64,000 nucleotides of DNA from Eumeta japonica (taxonomy: Eukaryota; Arthropoda; Insecta; Lepidoptera; Psychidae): contig BGZK01000213.1 of assembly GCA_005406025.1 (NCBI GenBank), positions 434,001 to 498,000 on the forward strand, given 5' to 3'. Shown in pieces: positions 1 to 12,180 of this stretch. A program made the translations under genes and the position numbers. Each line of letters opens with the position of its first letter. The stretch's first letter is position 1. Below the pieces are notes generated by a model, which saw only the letters and a list, made by a program, of their open reading frames with translations, had not been told where the DNA came from and made no database searches.

Positions 1-1359
1 GATAGGCAGGTACGTGTCGCCAGCGGAATGATCAAAATCTTAGACAACAAAATGCTACTGTTTAAAGTATATCTAAAAAGCGACGATTTTAGCGAAACTA
101 TTGTTATACTTGTTTGTGAGACGTCTGAAATGTGACTACTCATTAGAGTATTTTGTAACAAGCGACTTGAGCTATTTCAAGAACGTGAGCTATTACATTT
201 AAAAGCTCATATTTGATTGATATAAATCGAATTATGATTGGATCTGAGATCCGAAAATCGGATTAGCATAGAAAAGGAACAGCTTCTTCGAGCATAGACT
301 GAATACTAACAAGGAATGATATTATGATAATCAAATGCAAATTCAAATGACAACTATTGAGTGCTACCATTAAAGTACTGTTAGGACATAAATTCCTTTA
401 TAAAGAAAAAGAAACATCTTCATATTCCTCACCTTTTACGTTTTTAGAATTCGACTATCTTGATGGACACGATTGATAAAGTTGCAAATGTTAAAGGGCT
501 TAAAAGGGCTTATATTAGATTTTACAAAACAATTTATAAAATATACCAATGTATTTTTGGCAAATTACACAGTTATTTCAGTTTTAGACTTAGTATTTAT
601 CATTGTCATCAGCTTGTATAAATTACTGATGTAACGTAGACCCCCTCAGTGTCACGGCACCTCGGCCGTGAAAATACCCGTGAGTAATCAACGCGCTCGG
701 CAGGCGTGTCGGCGATGAGAGACTTTGACATTTGAACTTATCACCGGTAGGTGGCGTCGCATTAGACTCCTTTTTATTTTTCTTCTGTGTAAAGATAATG
801 ACGCAATTTTTCAGTTTTCAGTATTTGTTTAGTTTGTTGAGAAGCAGACGATATTTGACGCTGACGGGTGCGACACCTGTATTTAATATAGCTCACAGTG
901 TTCAACTGAACTATTTCATAAGTTATTGCACAACCTCATAATAATTATTATGTCTAAAAGTTTGACTAGACTAGAACGAATCGTTTGAGTTGATTTTGGA
1001 CCGCTTCCTGATATTACTCGAAATATTCTTCTGCAGGAAGATAATGACACAATTAGATGGTTTCTTTCTGAAGGTGAAACATAATGAAGAAAACTGGCTA
1101 AGAGCTTGTCGAACTGTGCTGATTGTGGAGTTTCGGAGTCGTTACTACAAAGAAATGCACTAAAGATGAAAAAACTACGTTGTTATACTTTTATTTGTTT
1201 GCCGCACATAATAGGTAAAAGCACTTTAGTTGCCTACAACTAGAGAAACAAGTAGGTATGTTGACTGTTACCTTAAACTAGTGTCAACTAAGGTGTACCA
1301 GCAAAAGAGCGTAAGTCCATAGCACTTACAACCTTTTATTGAGAAGTGCAGTTCTTCGG

Positions 1360-1862
1360 TAATATCTCAAAAACGGTATATCCGACCATATAAAAAATAA
1401 TTTGCTTTGAAAGTATTTATTAAGCGTTATGTTTGTAGTATTATTGATATTTTTTGGACTTACGGTTTAGGAAAAAAAAAGGGAGGGGCACAATATCTGC
1501 TAGTTTCGAAGCGATTATTTCAGAAAATATTCAATTAGTGAAAAAAATGGTTTAGAGACCTCAATTTTTTTAAAAAAATCTGTCGAAGTATATGCCACAC
1601 GTTGATCTCTTTTAAAAAAAATTTTTTCAGCTTCTGTTACATGTATGGAGAGCCCCCCCACCCCTAGAAATATTTATTTTTGTTATTTAACTACGAAATT
1701 AAGTAGCGGCTTATACAAGAAACTTATACTCCCGAATTCCATTAATATACGAGGACATATTGTAGTTTTTGAGTAAAATGTCTGTGACATACGTACGGAC
1801 AGACGGACGGACATGACGAAACTATAAGGGTTCCTTTTTTGCCATTTTGGCTCGGAACCCTA
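1360..1862 (+). repeat. interspersed repeat ending in GGGTTCC...GGAACCC, copy 1
   Basis: The last 110 bases carry an ACGGACAGACGGACGGACATG stretch, then ATAAGGGTTCC, a short spacer and CTCGGAACCCTAG, which is a small inverted repeat (GGGTTCC/GGAACCC). The same order of words occurs on the opposite strand at about 27590-28235, including a run of G/C residues next to a TATTTATTTTTGTTATTTAAC word. Shorter pieces are seen at 5575-5670, 20565-20615 and 53122-53165. I recognise this tail as common in lepidopteran genomes, but I cannot assign a superfamily. The left boundary is a guess. Confidence 0.7.
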
Positions 1863-2239
1863 GAAATCAGAAGAAAAATAAAGTAATTCTTTTCGATACA
1901 TTTCCTTAACAAAAGCCTCTTTTAGAAAGTTTACAAAAGTAATTTTTTTCCCTTCACCTTCGTAGTCTGTGAAGTTTACGTGCCCTATTATGATGTAACG
2001 TCTGCAAGGACTATCCTGTTTCTATCACGTAAGAATCCCTTTTCATGATATTGGAACGAAAATTGTTTTGAGTGAACGAAAGTAGAAAAATATTTCAGAA
2101 TATTTCCACATCCAAAAGACATTGTTATCTGGTAAATATAAATGAAGTCGCAGTGTAAAAAGCGGATGGATTTTAATAATAGAAAAATTCCAGAATAGAC
2201 AGACGATTGTATATTCTTTTTTAGTCATATTTTATGTTT

Positions 2240-2300
2240 TACTAGCTGTTGCCTGCTGTTTCACCCGCATGGACTGAGCTTCCCGTGTTTATTTCGATTA
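2240..2300 (-). repeat. RTE-like 3' tail fragment
   Basis: The words ACTAGCTGTTGCCTGCTGTTTCACCCGC read on the minus strand as a GCGGGTGAAAC...GCAACAGCTAGT end, the typical terminus of lepidopteran RTE-like LINE tails. The match is to a remembered pattern and is short. Related ends are seen at 3815-3840, 14345-14377 and 58390-58435. Confidence 0.5.
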
Positions 2301-3099
2301 TTGCATAGATGTGCATTTCTATTTTGATTTTTTATTAATTATAATTTTGAGATGATTTCTAGTAATCAAAAGTAATACATGGCTGTCTTCAGGATGCAAA
2401 ATTTCTCACGTAAATTTCAACAAAATTAAGTCACGCACTTGTCACTTCGTATTGATGTTCTAGCACGGTATTACCAATTGGTGGCACTGAATTAGGCCAC
2501 GATAAATAATAATTGAACGTTATCGAATTGCATATTGATTATTTAAGAATGATGATATCTGGTAAACGAAGTAAGATTTTGATTTTTACACTAAAAGCTT
2601 TCATAGAAAACAGCGTAGAAACTCTTTGAATTACGCTTAGAGACCCTATTGATCATACATTATGGTCATAATGGAAATGCGTCTAAACCGTAAGCTTTCT
2701 GCGCGAAGCCGAGCTTTTAGCATTATCGGCTTATAAGCTGTTATTTATCGCATCGCTTAAACGTAAACGCTTATACTGCAAACTTTCTCAATGCGTCTAT
2801 AATAAAGTGAATCTTAAGTTAAACGCATCGATATTTGCTGTGTTTTCATGCACTTTCTGTTTTTGGAATTTTGTAGAAGATTATTTCGACTGAAAACAAA
2901 ATATCTTGTAATAGAAGGTACATGAGCGATTTAATGAACGAAATGATCTAACTCAAAAACCAGCTTATCTGTAGATGCAATAAAATCGTACGAGGTCAAT
3001 TCCGTGCATAAAATATTTTTCCAAAACAATAACAGTAATTTGTTATGTAGACAATACCTAACTCGATCCAATAATTGTTGGAATGTCCGTTTTTTTTTG

Positions 3100-3245
3100 T
3101 CTCTTTGCTTGTACGAGCTGTATGAACTGTCTTATTTGAAAAACTCAAAAACTACTCAACCGATCTCGATGAATTTCCTTGGAAACCAACCGCCATCGTA
3201 GATTAGGGTTTAATCCAAGATACGATTTATCATGTTTTGTTGCCT
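3100..3245 (+). repeat. LINE-tail-like fragment (CTCAAAAACTACTCAACCGAT type)
   Basis: The fragment contains AACTCAAAAACTACTCAACCGATCTCGATGAA followed by a degenerate stretch. The same phrase, variably decayed, recurs at 5770-5815 and in the 12181 and 31680 elements, where it reads ACCGATTTTGAT. In Lepidoptera this phrase is part of abundant LINE or non-autonomous tails (from memory). No coding remnant accompanies it. Confidence 0.5.
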
Positions 3246-3714
3246 AGGGACAAAGTGTCAGCCAAAGAAACGCTACAATATATCTGGCAATAGACACCGA
3301 CTCTAAAAATAACAATGATTGTAACTACATTATATTATCGTAATAATTTGATTGCCTTTTAAATAGTCTAATATTTTTCATTTCGTTTTACTTAGGAGAA
3401 CTCTAAAAAATATTTTGATCATTGTTTTTATTCATAGGTATGCGTTGAGTTAAATTTGAAGTAGGTAAGTACCTATCTACCTTCTTGCGTGGTAAACACA
3501 TAGGTCGTACCTACATATTGATGAGTAGAAAAAGTTAGTTAATTATTAAATTGTAGAAGAATACAAGATTATTTTTTTACTACTTTTTAGTGCATATCAA
3601 TTTGTTTTGAAATAGTTTTTGTTTTGATGTCGGTTTTTTTTTGTTTAAATTTTTGTTTTTTTAATATTGTCTAAGCGTTTGAACAAATTCATTCCCAATA
3701 CTACTAAGCGAATT

Positions 3715-3850
3715 TTCAGGGCAGTTTCGCAGGCAATTTGAACTGAGCTCGGAGCAACATATAAGTTTTATTTCATCAAAATCAGCAAACCGAAAATGAG
3801 TGTAAAAATTAATTCTACTAGTACGAAGTCGCAGGCGAAGTAAGTAAAAA
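3715..3850 (+). repeat. RTE-like 3' tail fragment
   Basis: This stretch reads TTTCAGGGCAGTTTCGCAGGC..., then ATCAAAATCAGC, and ends with CTACTAGTACGAAGTCGCAGGCGAAG and an A-rich run, the order expected for a decayed RTE-like tail. Its orientation comes from the final CGAAGTCGC word and the A-run. Moderate to low certainty. Confidence 0.4.
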
Positions 3851-4839
3851 AAAAAACAAGTGTTTGTGTTTCCAAGCCTCTAATTTCTCAAACGAAAACT
3901 CTCACAAGGAGATAACAATAAATTCGACGGAATTCTTTGTCAAGAAATGGACACGGACACAGGCGAAGGAAAATAATGAAATTATTTTGGCAACTGTAAC
4001 GAAATATTTAAACGATTCTTCGGCAAAATAGGGACTGTCTCTGGATCGTATCGTGAATTTTTTCTGCGTAAAGCGAATGATATTTTTTCGTACTTTACTC
4101 CGGTCGATGGAAGTCTCGGTTGTTTTTCCATAAAAATGGGACCGGGGAAGGCAAATTTTGAGATAAAAAATGGAACGAAAAACCTTTGCTTTGCTAATAG
4201 TACAAATACAAAACATTAAATGGATCAAAAGCAGGCTTATATTTCTGCATAGCCAAGTCAAATACAAGACAGCTGTTAGTTAGTTATCATAGTTTTTCAC
4301 ATGTCATATTTACAATAATATTTATAAAGATAGTGCAATTTAGTTTGAAAACTCACTATGTAAACAAGCGATATATGGTCTTAGATCTCAAAACTATTTA
4401 AAATATGTCTATAAAAACTTACTAAAAAGTTAATGAGACAATTGAAACTTAATAAACAAAGAGTGGGTGAGAAAAATTGATGTACGTCTAAAAGAATTCA
4501 AAATAAAGTAAAAGGTTTTAATCAGGAAATTATTTAATATTTGCGATAAGACACACGTAGCTCACCCGAAAATCGAGTATGACAGGTGCAAGGGCTGAAA
4601 ATCGCAATTTGAAATAAAATTAAATATGTTCATCCTATTTGTTGGTCAATATTTAATCTAGTTCGGCATGGCGTGGGCGGCCTTAAAGAATATGGTTATG
4701 AGGCACGCACACCACCCATCAAAGACGATGATCAAGAGCAGCTCACAACAGAACAGGCCCGATAAGTTTCGATTGATCGCTGCATGTAGTCGGGTGGTCG
4801 ACTATGGTGGCCGTTACTATAATAATAAACTTCTTTTAT

Positions 4840-5010
4840 ATTATTATAGAAATTGGACGGAAAGACCATCTGGTTGAGCAAATAATAGGCTGTATCTCTG
4901 TCTGTCGGTCTGTCTGTCTGTCTGACTGCGGTTTAACTCAAAGACTCTTTGTGGAAATCTGTAATTCAGTATGGGTATACGTATTAATGACGCTGACAAA
5001 TTTTGTATGA
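4840..5010 (+). repeat. TCTG-rich repeat fragment
   Basis: A tetranucleotide run (CTGT/TCTG, about 4889-4925) is preceded by TTATTATAGAAATTGGACGG and followed by a TTTAACTCAAAGACTC stretch. The same order, a TGTCTGTCTGT run followed by AACTCAAAAACG, is present at 5760-5800, so the two belong to one interspersed family and not to an isolated microsatellite. Confidence 0.55.
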
Positions 5011-5574
5011 TATCACGCTTAAACGGTGTGCGGATGATTTTTTTTCTAGTTTCTCACGGTGTACAGTATAGTTGTGTAGCTCATTCAAAAACATCTCCCT
5101 GGGTCCGTGAAAACCATTTTTCAATTTAGGGATACGTTTGCAAGGTATTAAGCTTTAAAGTGCTAATTTTTGTTTTGAGGCAATCCCCCGGCAGGTAAAT
5201 GGTTCTCTTTGAATAAGTGAAAAAAATTCACGAAAGTAGTATACATGCAACCAAAAATTAAAAGTAAAACTATCACAATTAAGTAGGTAGGTTTTGTAAT
5301 TTAAAAAGTAATATAGTCTACCAACTTATGAAATACAATTGGAGAATTAAAAAAACAAAATTTCGTACACATTCCATTGAAAATGGTTTAGATGACGTTG
5401 TTGGTTATGTAAAATAGGTAGTTTAAGTATAGTATAAGTTTATGAACCATCTAAAATTATGCAAATATAAAATAATAATATCCTTAACCTACGTTCTATG
5501 TGCGCCCGTTTTAGACGTTATTGGCCATTAAGCCGTAAACTTAATAGATTTATAGTGTCAAATAAAAAGCCCCA

Positions 5575-5670
5575 TTCTAGGCCCGTACACTGCTCAGATC
5601 AGAGTATACTGTGACGAGTAACTAGGGAACCCTACATTGTTCGTGGCCCAACACGTACTTGGCCGGTTGT
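5575..5670 (+). repeat. fragment of the GGAACCC family
   Basis: GGGAACCCTACATTGTTCG is followed by GTACTTGGCCGGTTGTC. The ACTTGGCCGG word also ends the larger copy at about 28225-28245 (ACTTGCCCGG), so this is a terminal piece of the same family. Confidence 0.55.
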
Positions 5671-5744
5671 CTTTTATAACTTAAGAAAGATTTGATGGAA
5701 CTTTATGAAAATTGGACAGTAAGAATATGTGGATGTGAAAGTGA

Positions 5745-5985
5745 TAGGCTACTGTATACCTGTCTGTCTGTTCTTTTATAACTCAAAAACGGGTTTACCA
5801 ATCTCGATGAAATATGGTACGCACTGAGAACATATTTGATTGCGCAAACGACTGGCAATATAATATGTCCGAAGATTGGGATCGCAGTCGAGAGAAGGAC
5901 AGGGACTAGAACCGTGGTCAACAGCCTGGTTGGTTAATAAAATGATAAAGGAATTGTCTTATATACACACGGGTGGAGCCGCGGG
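5745..5985 (+). repeat. composite repeat: TCTG run, GATCG tract, GGAGCCGCGGG end
   Basis: This is the clearest place to see the order of modules in the dispersed tract family. A TCTG run with AACTCAAAAACG (5760-5800) comes first. A short degenerate tract GGGATCGCAGTCGAGAG...GACTAGAACCG (5878-5915) follows. Then come AATGATAAAGGAATTGTC (5939-5957) and finally ACGGGTGGAGCCGCGGGTAAA (about 5970-5989). The last two modules recur next to the tracts at 10241-10330, 16290-16360 and 37990-38075. Confidence 0.6.
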
Positions 5986-6487
5986 TAAATGTTAAACTTT
6001 CATACAATCGTATAGAAATTATATAAAATCTCATTAAGTAAACACCGATGTTTTCAAGATTTGCTGGAGCAGATGTCCCATTTTGACAAGAGTTGCCTGC
6101 ATTAACAGACCTGATATGGAAGTCGTGAAGTTCATCAAATCGTGTGTCAGAACTTCTACGCAACGTTCTGTGTGTACATCATTGAAGAGGATAATTACAG
6201 AGATGTTGAATGCATTGCCGCTTAATTAGTGACGTTTAAGAATACAGTAAGTTTGAAAGTTGCTGTGCGGCTACCTCGAATGGGCATACAGCGAAGATAT
6301 GGAAGATCAGGCATTTATCACGAAAATATTTAAATCTGAATTAAGAGGCTAGAGTTACAACACGTTCACGGGTTGTAGACAGGCTATGCGGCTGACGTCT
6401 TTATAGTGTGGTATATGATGGAAATTGCAATAAAGCGACTACCCGTCGTGGTCCGCCTGGATAGGTAGTATCATTTGGTCCCCATTT

Positions 6488-6858
6488 TTGCTTAACTTCC
6501 GATCTCGGTTTTACTCTTTTTTTTTTAACCATCTCCTATCATTTGGTCTCCATTTTAGCCTAACTTTCGATCTCGGTTTTAACCTTTTTTTTTTACCCTT
6601 CCCACTTCCGTTCTCGAAGAGTCTCATTCTGGCCGCGTTCTCTATTCGGGTTTCCTTTCCCTCCCTTGTCCGGTTATGGATCCGTTCACGATTCCGCCCA
6701 CGGTCGTGCTCTGGACATCGCTATTTCGATTCAGTTCTAGATTCCGATATCGGTATAGTTTACGATTTCGATCGCGCTGTCGATTCTGAGACTTAATTTG
6801 AAATTAATAAACGAAACGAAATATAAACATGTATGATATAAGTTATATCATACATGTT
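6488..6858. repeat. degenerate GATTCC/TCGGTTTT tract with adjacent 16-bp palindrome
   Basis: Between 6488 and 6792 the words CGATCTCGGTTTTA, CATTTTGG and GATTCCGATATCGGTATAG repeat imperfectly, including two near-copies of CTATCATTTGGTCYCCATTTT (6467-6490 and 6537-6557). It is open in one plus-strand frame for about 100 codons, but the peptide is low-complexity (F, S, R, L, D) and is not a credible protein. Just after it, 6826-6841 and 6843-6858 form a perfect 16-bp inverted repeat around one G. Member of the dispersed tract family. Confidence 0.65.
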
Positions 6859-7479
6859 ATTTTTTTAAAGAAATTAATTCTTTATTATCCTCATATTATG
6901 TTAGCACTTGAAGTGCTTAATAGATAAATAACAAATACTCCTGCTAAATCACGTAAAATATTCATAAATTATTTACCGCATCCTTCCTCACGGATCAGTT
7001 TCATGTCACCCATCGGTGTTAACAGAATGGCATTAATTAGCTTTGATGACGACGCGTTAAAAGACATTTTTAAGTACGTGGGCGTGTCTAGCAGCCCATT
7101 TTATATTACATTTAAAAGGCGCGCAATATATTGGTTTCAAAATCAATAAAGTCTAAAAATTTTTAATCGTAAGTCATTTTTAATAAAACTGTTTTTTTTT
7201 CTCAAATGGCTGTAATTTTTCTAGACGAAAAATTGTATAAATATCACTACTCGGTAACTATGAGCAACTTTAAATCATAAAATAAAACAATCATCGTTTG
7301 ATCGAAAAACGAGTGGTGATATATATTTCATCGGACGAAATACAGAAATAAAACATAAATTTAGGAATTAGTTAAAACATTTTCGTTTGTTTTGCTACCT
7401 TAATATCACGTCTTCAGGCTTAAAGTAATTCTAAATTTTATCGGTGCGTTATTTAGGTAATAATTCACAGCTCACGTCA

Positions 7480-7710
7480 ACGAATTCAGCCTGCCGTTTC
7501 TCGAACGATATCGTGAATTAATTTTAATATCGGAATCTCGTAATAAACAGTATTTCCAGGCGAATTGATAAAGATAAATGGCCGGCTAATTAAGGTTTCA
7601 TCGGCGTCACTGTAATTTGTAAACGTCAAAGTACCCCCGACCGTAAATCCTTTTCGACCCGCGTTTGATGTCGTACGCCCGAAAGTGAATAATATTGTTG
7701 GTTAATGGCG
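7480..7710. promoter_or_regulatory. candidate conserved non-coding island
   Basis: This stretch is more balanced in base composition than its surroundings, lacks repeat words seen elsewhere in the window, and has no good open frame. It contains a TAATTA homeodomain-type core within GCCGGCTAATTAAGG and several CpG words (CCCCCGACC, TTTTCGACCCGCG). Such intronic islands in insect genes are often enhancers, but that is only an inference from composition. Confidence 0.25.
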
Positions 7711-10014
7711 GTGTTGAGGATTAGAAAAAAAAAATATTACAAAATGAAGGCAAGGTAATCGGCTTTTCTCTATGGTTTCTCTCGTTTATTTTAATACTTC
7801 TGGTGATTTGATAAATAATAATTGTTTTATAGTCTATCTATGAGTGTCCTTTTAAGTAATGGGCTGAATTTAAATATATATATTTCTTTTTTTAGTATAA
7901 AATACTATTTATATATTTTTATGATGTAATAGCAAAAATATTAATTGACGTAGGCGCAAAAAACGCAACAGGTTTGACAGATAAAGGTTTTTTTTTTATT
8001 TCCATGAGAAGGAGATTCTATCTATATGCCTTAATGATAATTATCGCGAAATTAATCATAAATATCCTAATATTGTATGGAATATCATTTCTACTGATGT
8101 AAAGAGCAATAATTAAACATTATAGCAAAAGATTGACGCTATTGATTTTTTAATCATATTGTTAATTAATACGATATCAAAAAATGTTTTGTGAACAAAA
8201 AATCATTTGGAAGCTGGCAAAAAAATATCTTCTCATATTTTACCTTGAAATTATTTTTATTAATTAGCTAAAGTAAATTACATAAATGAGGTGCCTAGAC
8301 ATTACGCAATGCGAACAACTTGTAAAATATATTCTTTTAATCCAGAAATTCGTTTAATTATCTAGCTTAGTGTAACCTTATGCTTAGAGTGTTTCGACTG
8401 GACTTCACTATCGCAACTAGATCGTTATGCGCAGGATAATGGTATAAAATTGACTACATTAGTTCACATGGGACTCGCTTGATCCGATTATCGTGGGTGT
8501 GTTAAAAATAATGAAACCGGTATTTGTGAGCGACAAATTACAAAACGAGACAACATTAAATATACCAAATGTGTAACAATAATTAAATAAACTGTATGCG
8601 TTTATTTTGCCTTGTCTTGATTTTCACTATTATATGTGTAAAAATAATGTTTAATATTAAAATATTTTTGATAAATAAAAAGCCTTTTAAGTATAAATTT
8701 TATCGCAACAGACAATAATTCCTTTTTCTCTTAAATAATTAAAATTATATACATAATTGTCAATTATGTATATTGTTACACACAAACATACAAGATCGAA
8801 ATTGCAGACGCTCCCGAAATTGAAATTGGGAGCTAAAGTGACAACAAGAGTGAAAGAAGAAGGCCGTATTGGGATAATCAATAAAAATTTACTTTGAGTC
8901 CATATTTTTAAAAAGGGTTTGTAAATACAATTTTGAGTACAATATTGTAAAACAAAAAAAAAGTACCATAACTATCGATGCCGAAATTCGATAAATGTTA
9001 TAGAGAAAAATCAACGTCCTTTCAGGCCGATACGCGGTTTGTATAGGACTCGTATCGAACGGGCTCCGAGCTAGCATAAGGACGAACGTCCAAACGCATC
9101 GATCCTTACACATTATAAATTGAAGTCTCGCGCTGCGTTTGTCTGTGCGTCTGTGAAGGCTAATCCCAGCACTTACTGCAACGATTTTAATATAGTTTCG
9201 ACTAATAGTTAGACTGGCTGACTGAAGATTTTTGTACATCAATAAACGAGTATTTCACGCAAGTTCACTGAACCATGATGATATTTTTTCAATTATATCA
9301 GTAAAAAACACGCCTTATGGGAAACTTTTTGGCGTACGGCGCTCATATCGTTCAAGTTATGTAGAAGCGATGTATGGAAGAATTGTTCCTCTCGGGTAGT
9401 TCTACAGAAAAGCTCTCGCATCCTGCCGATATACCTATTAGGGCAAATTGCAATAACGAGTTGAAGATGCACGGTGAAACCCTTGAGTGAATAAAATACG
9501 AAGCTTCGTAATGTAAAATACGATCGTAGTTTTCTGTATTTCATAATTATGATACGGCAAATCGTTTTATCATTATGATATGATATGATAAAATTATTTT
9601 AATTATTTAAGCGATTTCGAAAGAAGATGGTGCTCCAGTCTTCGCGCATGTATCTTCCCAGCAGTTTATGCTGCGCGTTGTCTGTCAGTAAGTCAGTTAA
9701 GGTACTTTTTATAATACTTGAACTGATTTCATACCTAAAGACCAGTAGTTATGTTTTTGTTTCCTTACATATTATAAAACACGACGTCCCTTTATCTGAC
9801 TGTCCGTTTATTCTTTTACACTAAGAAAAACTTCGATCGGATTTACATGATTCTTTTTTTTTTGATCTGGAGGTATATAGGATTTTTGGCTAGATTTTAA
9901 TATACATTAGATTCTGTTAGCGGCTACTTTCGCGTTAACATAGAACGAATTAAGTACTTTTTTTATATCGATTCGTTATTTATAACAGTAATATCCAAGG
10001 GGAGACCAATAACA

Positions 10015-10330
10015 ACGCCATTCCGAGACTAGAATTGCGAGCACTACCTCTATTAGAATGAAGAGCGAGAGCGAGATCAGTTCATAATAAAACAGTTCAA
10101 CGTTTGTTCACGTGTTTTCGTTACAGGAATGGACTTACGTTGGCACGATTTGATCGAAACCGGTATTTATAACGAGACTGACCTTCAAATCGGGAACGGG
10201 ACGAGGATCGCCATCACGGTCAATAGCGTTTTTTGATATTCTTCATCTTTTATATCAGTTGATATAAAAGATGAAGGAAATTTATATATGCGTCCACGCC
10301 GAAAGAGCCGCGGTCTGAAATGGTCACGAA
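10015..10330. repeat. GATCGAAACC tract with 17-bp hairpin and GCCGCGG end
   Basis: The degenerate tract (AGAGCGAGAGCGAGATCAG at 10061-10080; GATCGAAACCGG...GGGAACGGGACGAGGATCG at 10150-10210) is followed by a perfect inverted repeat. CTTCATCTTTTATATCA (10241-10257) and its complement (10260-10276) are separated by GT. Then come GAAGGAAATTTATATATGCG and GCCGAAAGAGCCGCGG (10299-10314). The order tract, hairpin, GCCGCGG end matches the loci at 16262-16360 and 37830-38075 and supports one mobile family. Confidence 0.65.
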
Positions 10331-11400
10331 AATATCATGGGCTGTTATGCAATATCATCTCACAGCTGATAGTGTGGTGATAAAAGTTGAACACCAGTAT
10401 AGCCGCAAAATTTTAATGGTTATTCACGTATGGAAATGTATTAAGTGAAATATAATAGCATATGCGCACAGTTTTGTTTACGATCGAGCAATTCTTCTTT
10501 TATATACGTATATATATATAAAAGCAGAATAGCTCGTTCAGAAACAAAACTATGCATCGAGATAGAATACGTTCATGAATTATTGCGGATGTGGAATTTT
10601 TACACACAATACACAATTTTAGTTACAGTGTCAGCTATCATTCATCATTAAGCGCCGGATCCAATCTTCCTGCATTATGTGTGCGCGATCGGCCATGAAA
10701 TGGACTACCGCCGCAAACGACCTCTCTCTGCAACTACGCGTGTACATCATTGCGGCGTGTCTCTTCTGGGGTGACTAGAAATCGTGTGGTATTTAAAAAG
10801 ACCGTCTCGTCGACCGTTAAAAGCGGATAAATAATAATGCGTTGCGGGAGTAAAGGTGACGAAACTTATTTCAGCGAAATGTGAAAATAGGAATCTTACT
10901 TGTACATCTTGATCCATTTTCTCTTGATCGGATTAAAATGCATAAATATAGAAAAAAACATACAGACTCGTTTTCCTTTCTTTCATCGCCAACTCGCCCA
11001 TGAACGCGGGGTTTGGTCAAGATTGCAAAAGTTTTACGAGGGTATCGTAACATTTCTGTGGGTTTACAATACGGGGACTCGTATACTCTACGTGCGTGTT
11101 TCTGTTGTCAGAGGGGGCAATAATAAAATTTCAACGGATGTCTGCGCAAATAAAAGGGTTATTGCGGCCACAGTGCTAGCGAGTGACTGAGAGTCAGATA
11201 ACGATATCGCTATATTCTAATTGAAAAAAAAAGCAGTATACTAAACTAGTAATGAAATGTAAAAACACACTTAAAATCGGTCAAGGAAACAATCAATATT
11301 AATATAAGATGCAAAAGATTTTCTCGATATTTTTATTCTTGATAAAAATGCGTTTAATTTATTCTATTGTGTGAGGTGTTAATTCACGGAAATCCATAAC

Positions 11401-11987
11401 AGACGTTTGTCCGCAACATGTCCGCATTAACATGCAGCATGCAACCCACTGCTGACCCTCGAATCTGCCCCTCCACTACGAATCTCAATCCAAATGATTG
11501 AATATTTATTTGAGAGGATTGATAGATATCGAACACCTAAGCAAGTGTTAATTTTTTAATTATCTTAGTCCGCTAATCGTTATGTTGCTGATTTCTACGT
11601 ACGTTTCATGCCAACCAGGCACATCCTCAGAAAAATGCAGATAGTCACATCGCGAAGTGTTAAAAACAACCGACAAATGCGAACACAACTTCGTTAAGTG
11701 AAATGCTGTCATGCAATGAATCATTGCATTTCACTTAATGAGGACGTCTGTCTGCATTTTCCTGAGGACGTGCCTGGTTGACACGAAACGTACGTAAAAA
11801 TTAACAATATAACGATTAGTGGTTTAAGATAATTATAAGATTAACACTTGCTTAGGTGTTCGATATCTGTCAATCCTCTCGAATCAATATTCAATTCTTT
11901 GGATAGAGATTCGCAGTAGAGGGGCAGATTTGAGGGTCAGAGGTGGGTTGCATGCTGCATCTTAATGCATGTTCCAGGCAAACGTCT
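11401..11987. mobile_element. foldback (long inverted-repeat) element
   Basis: The left arm (11401 to about 11643) and the right arm (about 11745-11987) are long imperfect inverted repeats of roughly 240 nt each. The left arm starts AGACGTTTG and the right arm ends CAAACGTCT. Further matching blocks, each read on opposite strands, are CAGCATGCAACCCAC, ATCTGCCCCTC, GATATCGAACACCTAAGC, TACGTACGTTTC and CCAACCAGGCAC. Differences between arms are mostly single substitutions. The centre holds a small hairpin (TTAAGTGAAATG 11694-11705 with its complement 11727-11738). No transposase frame is present, so this is non-autonomous. ATGCGTTTAATTT occurs exactly at 11348-11360 and 11988-12000, the second directly abutting the right arm. 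Superfamily unknown. Confidence 0.88.
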
Positions 11988-12180
11988 ATGCGTTTAATTT
12001 GTTTAAGAATTATCAAAATTTGACAACAATGTTTGATAAAATAGTCTGTTTTATAAGTAATTTTAATAATCCGTAACTTTTATTTTAAAGCCGTTATAAA
12101 ATAACGTGGTCTACTTTTTATCAAGTAAAAGAGTATTAATTAAATAATAAAAATAGGTTAATCCTGTAGGCCAACCTTGA

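Noticed and set aside
3902..4267. 121-codon minus-strand frame
   Set aside because: Looked at as a possible next cv-c exon because it is on the right strand, but it has no RhoGAP, START or linker similarity and no convincing splice sites.
6488..6796. 102-codon plus-strand frame through the GATTCC tract
   Set aside because: The peptide is a low-complexity by-product of the degenerate minisatellite; other tract copies have stops in the corresponding frames.
10695..10778. 27-codon plus-strand mini-frame starting MKWTTAANDL
   Set aside because: Resembles a short hydrophobic micropeptide, but a frame of this size is expected by chance and nothing around it supports translation.
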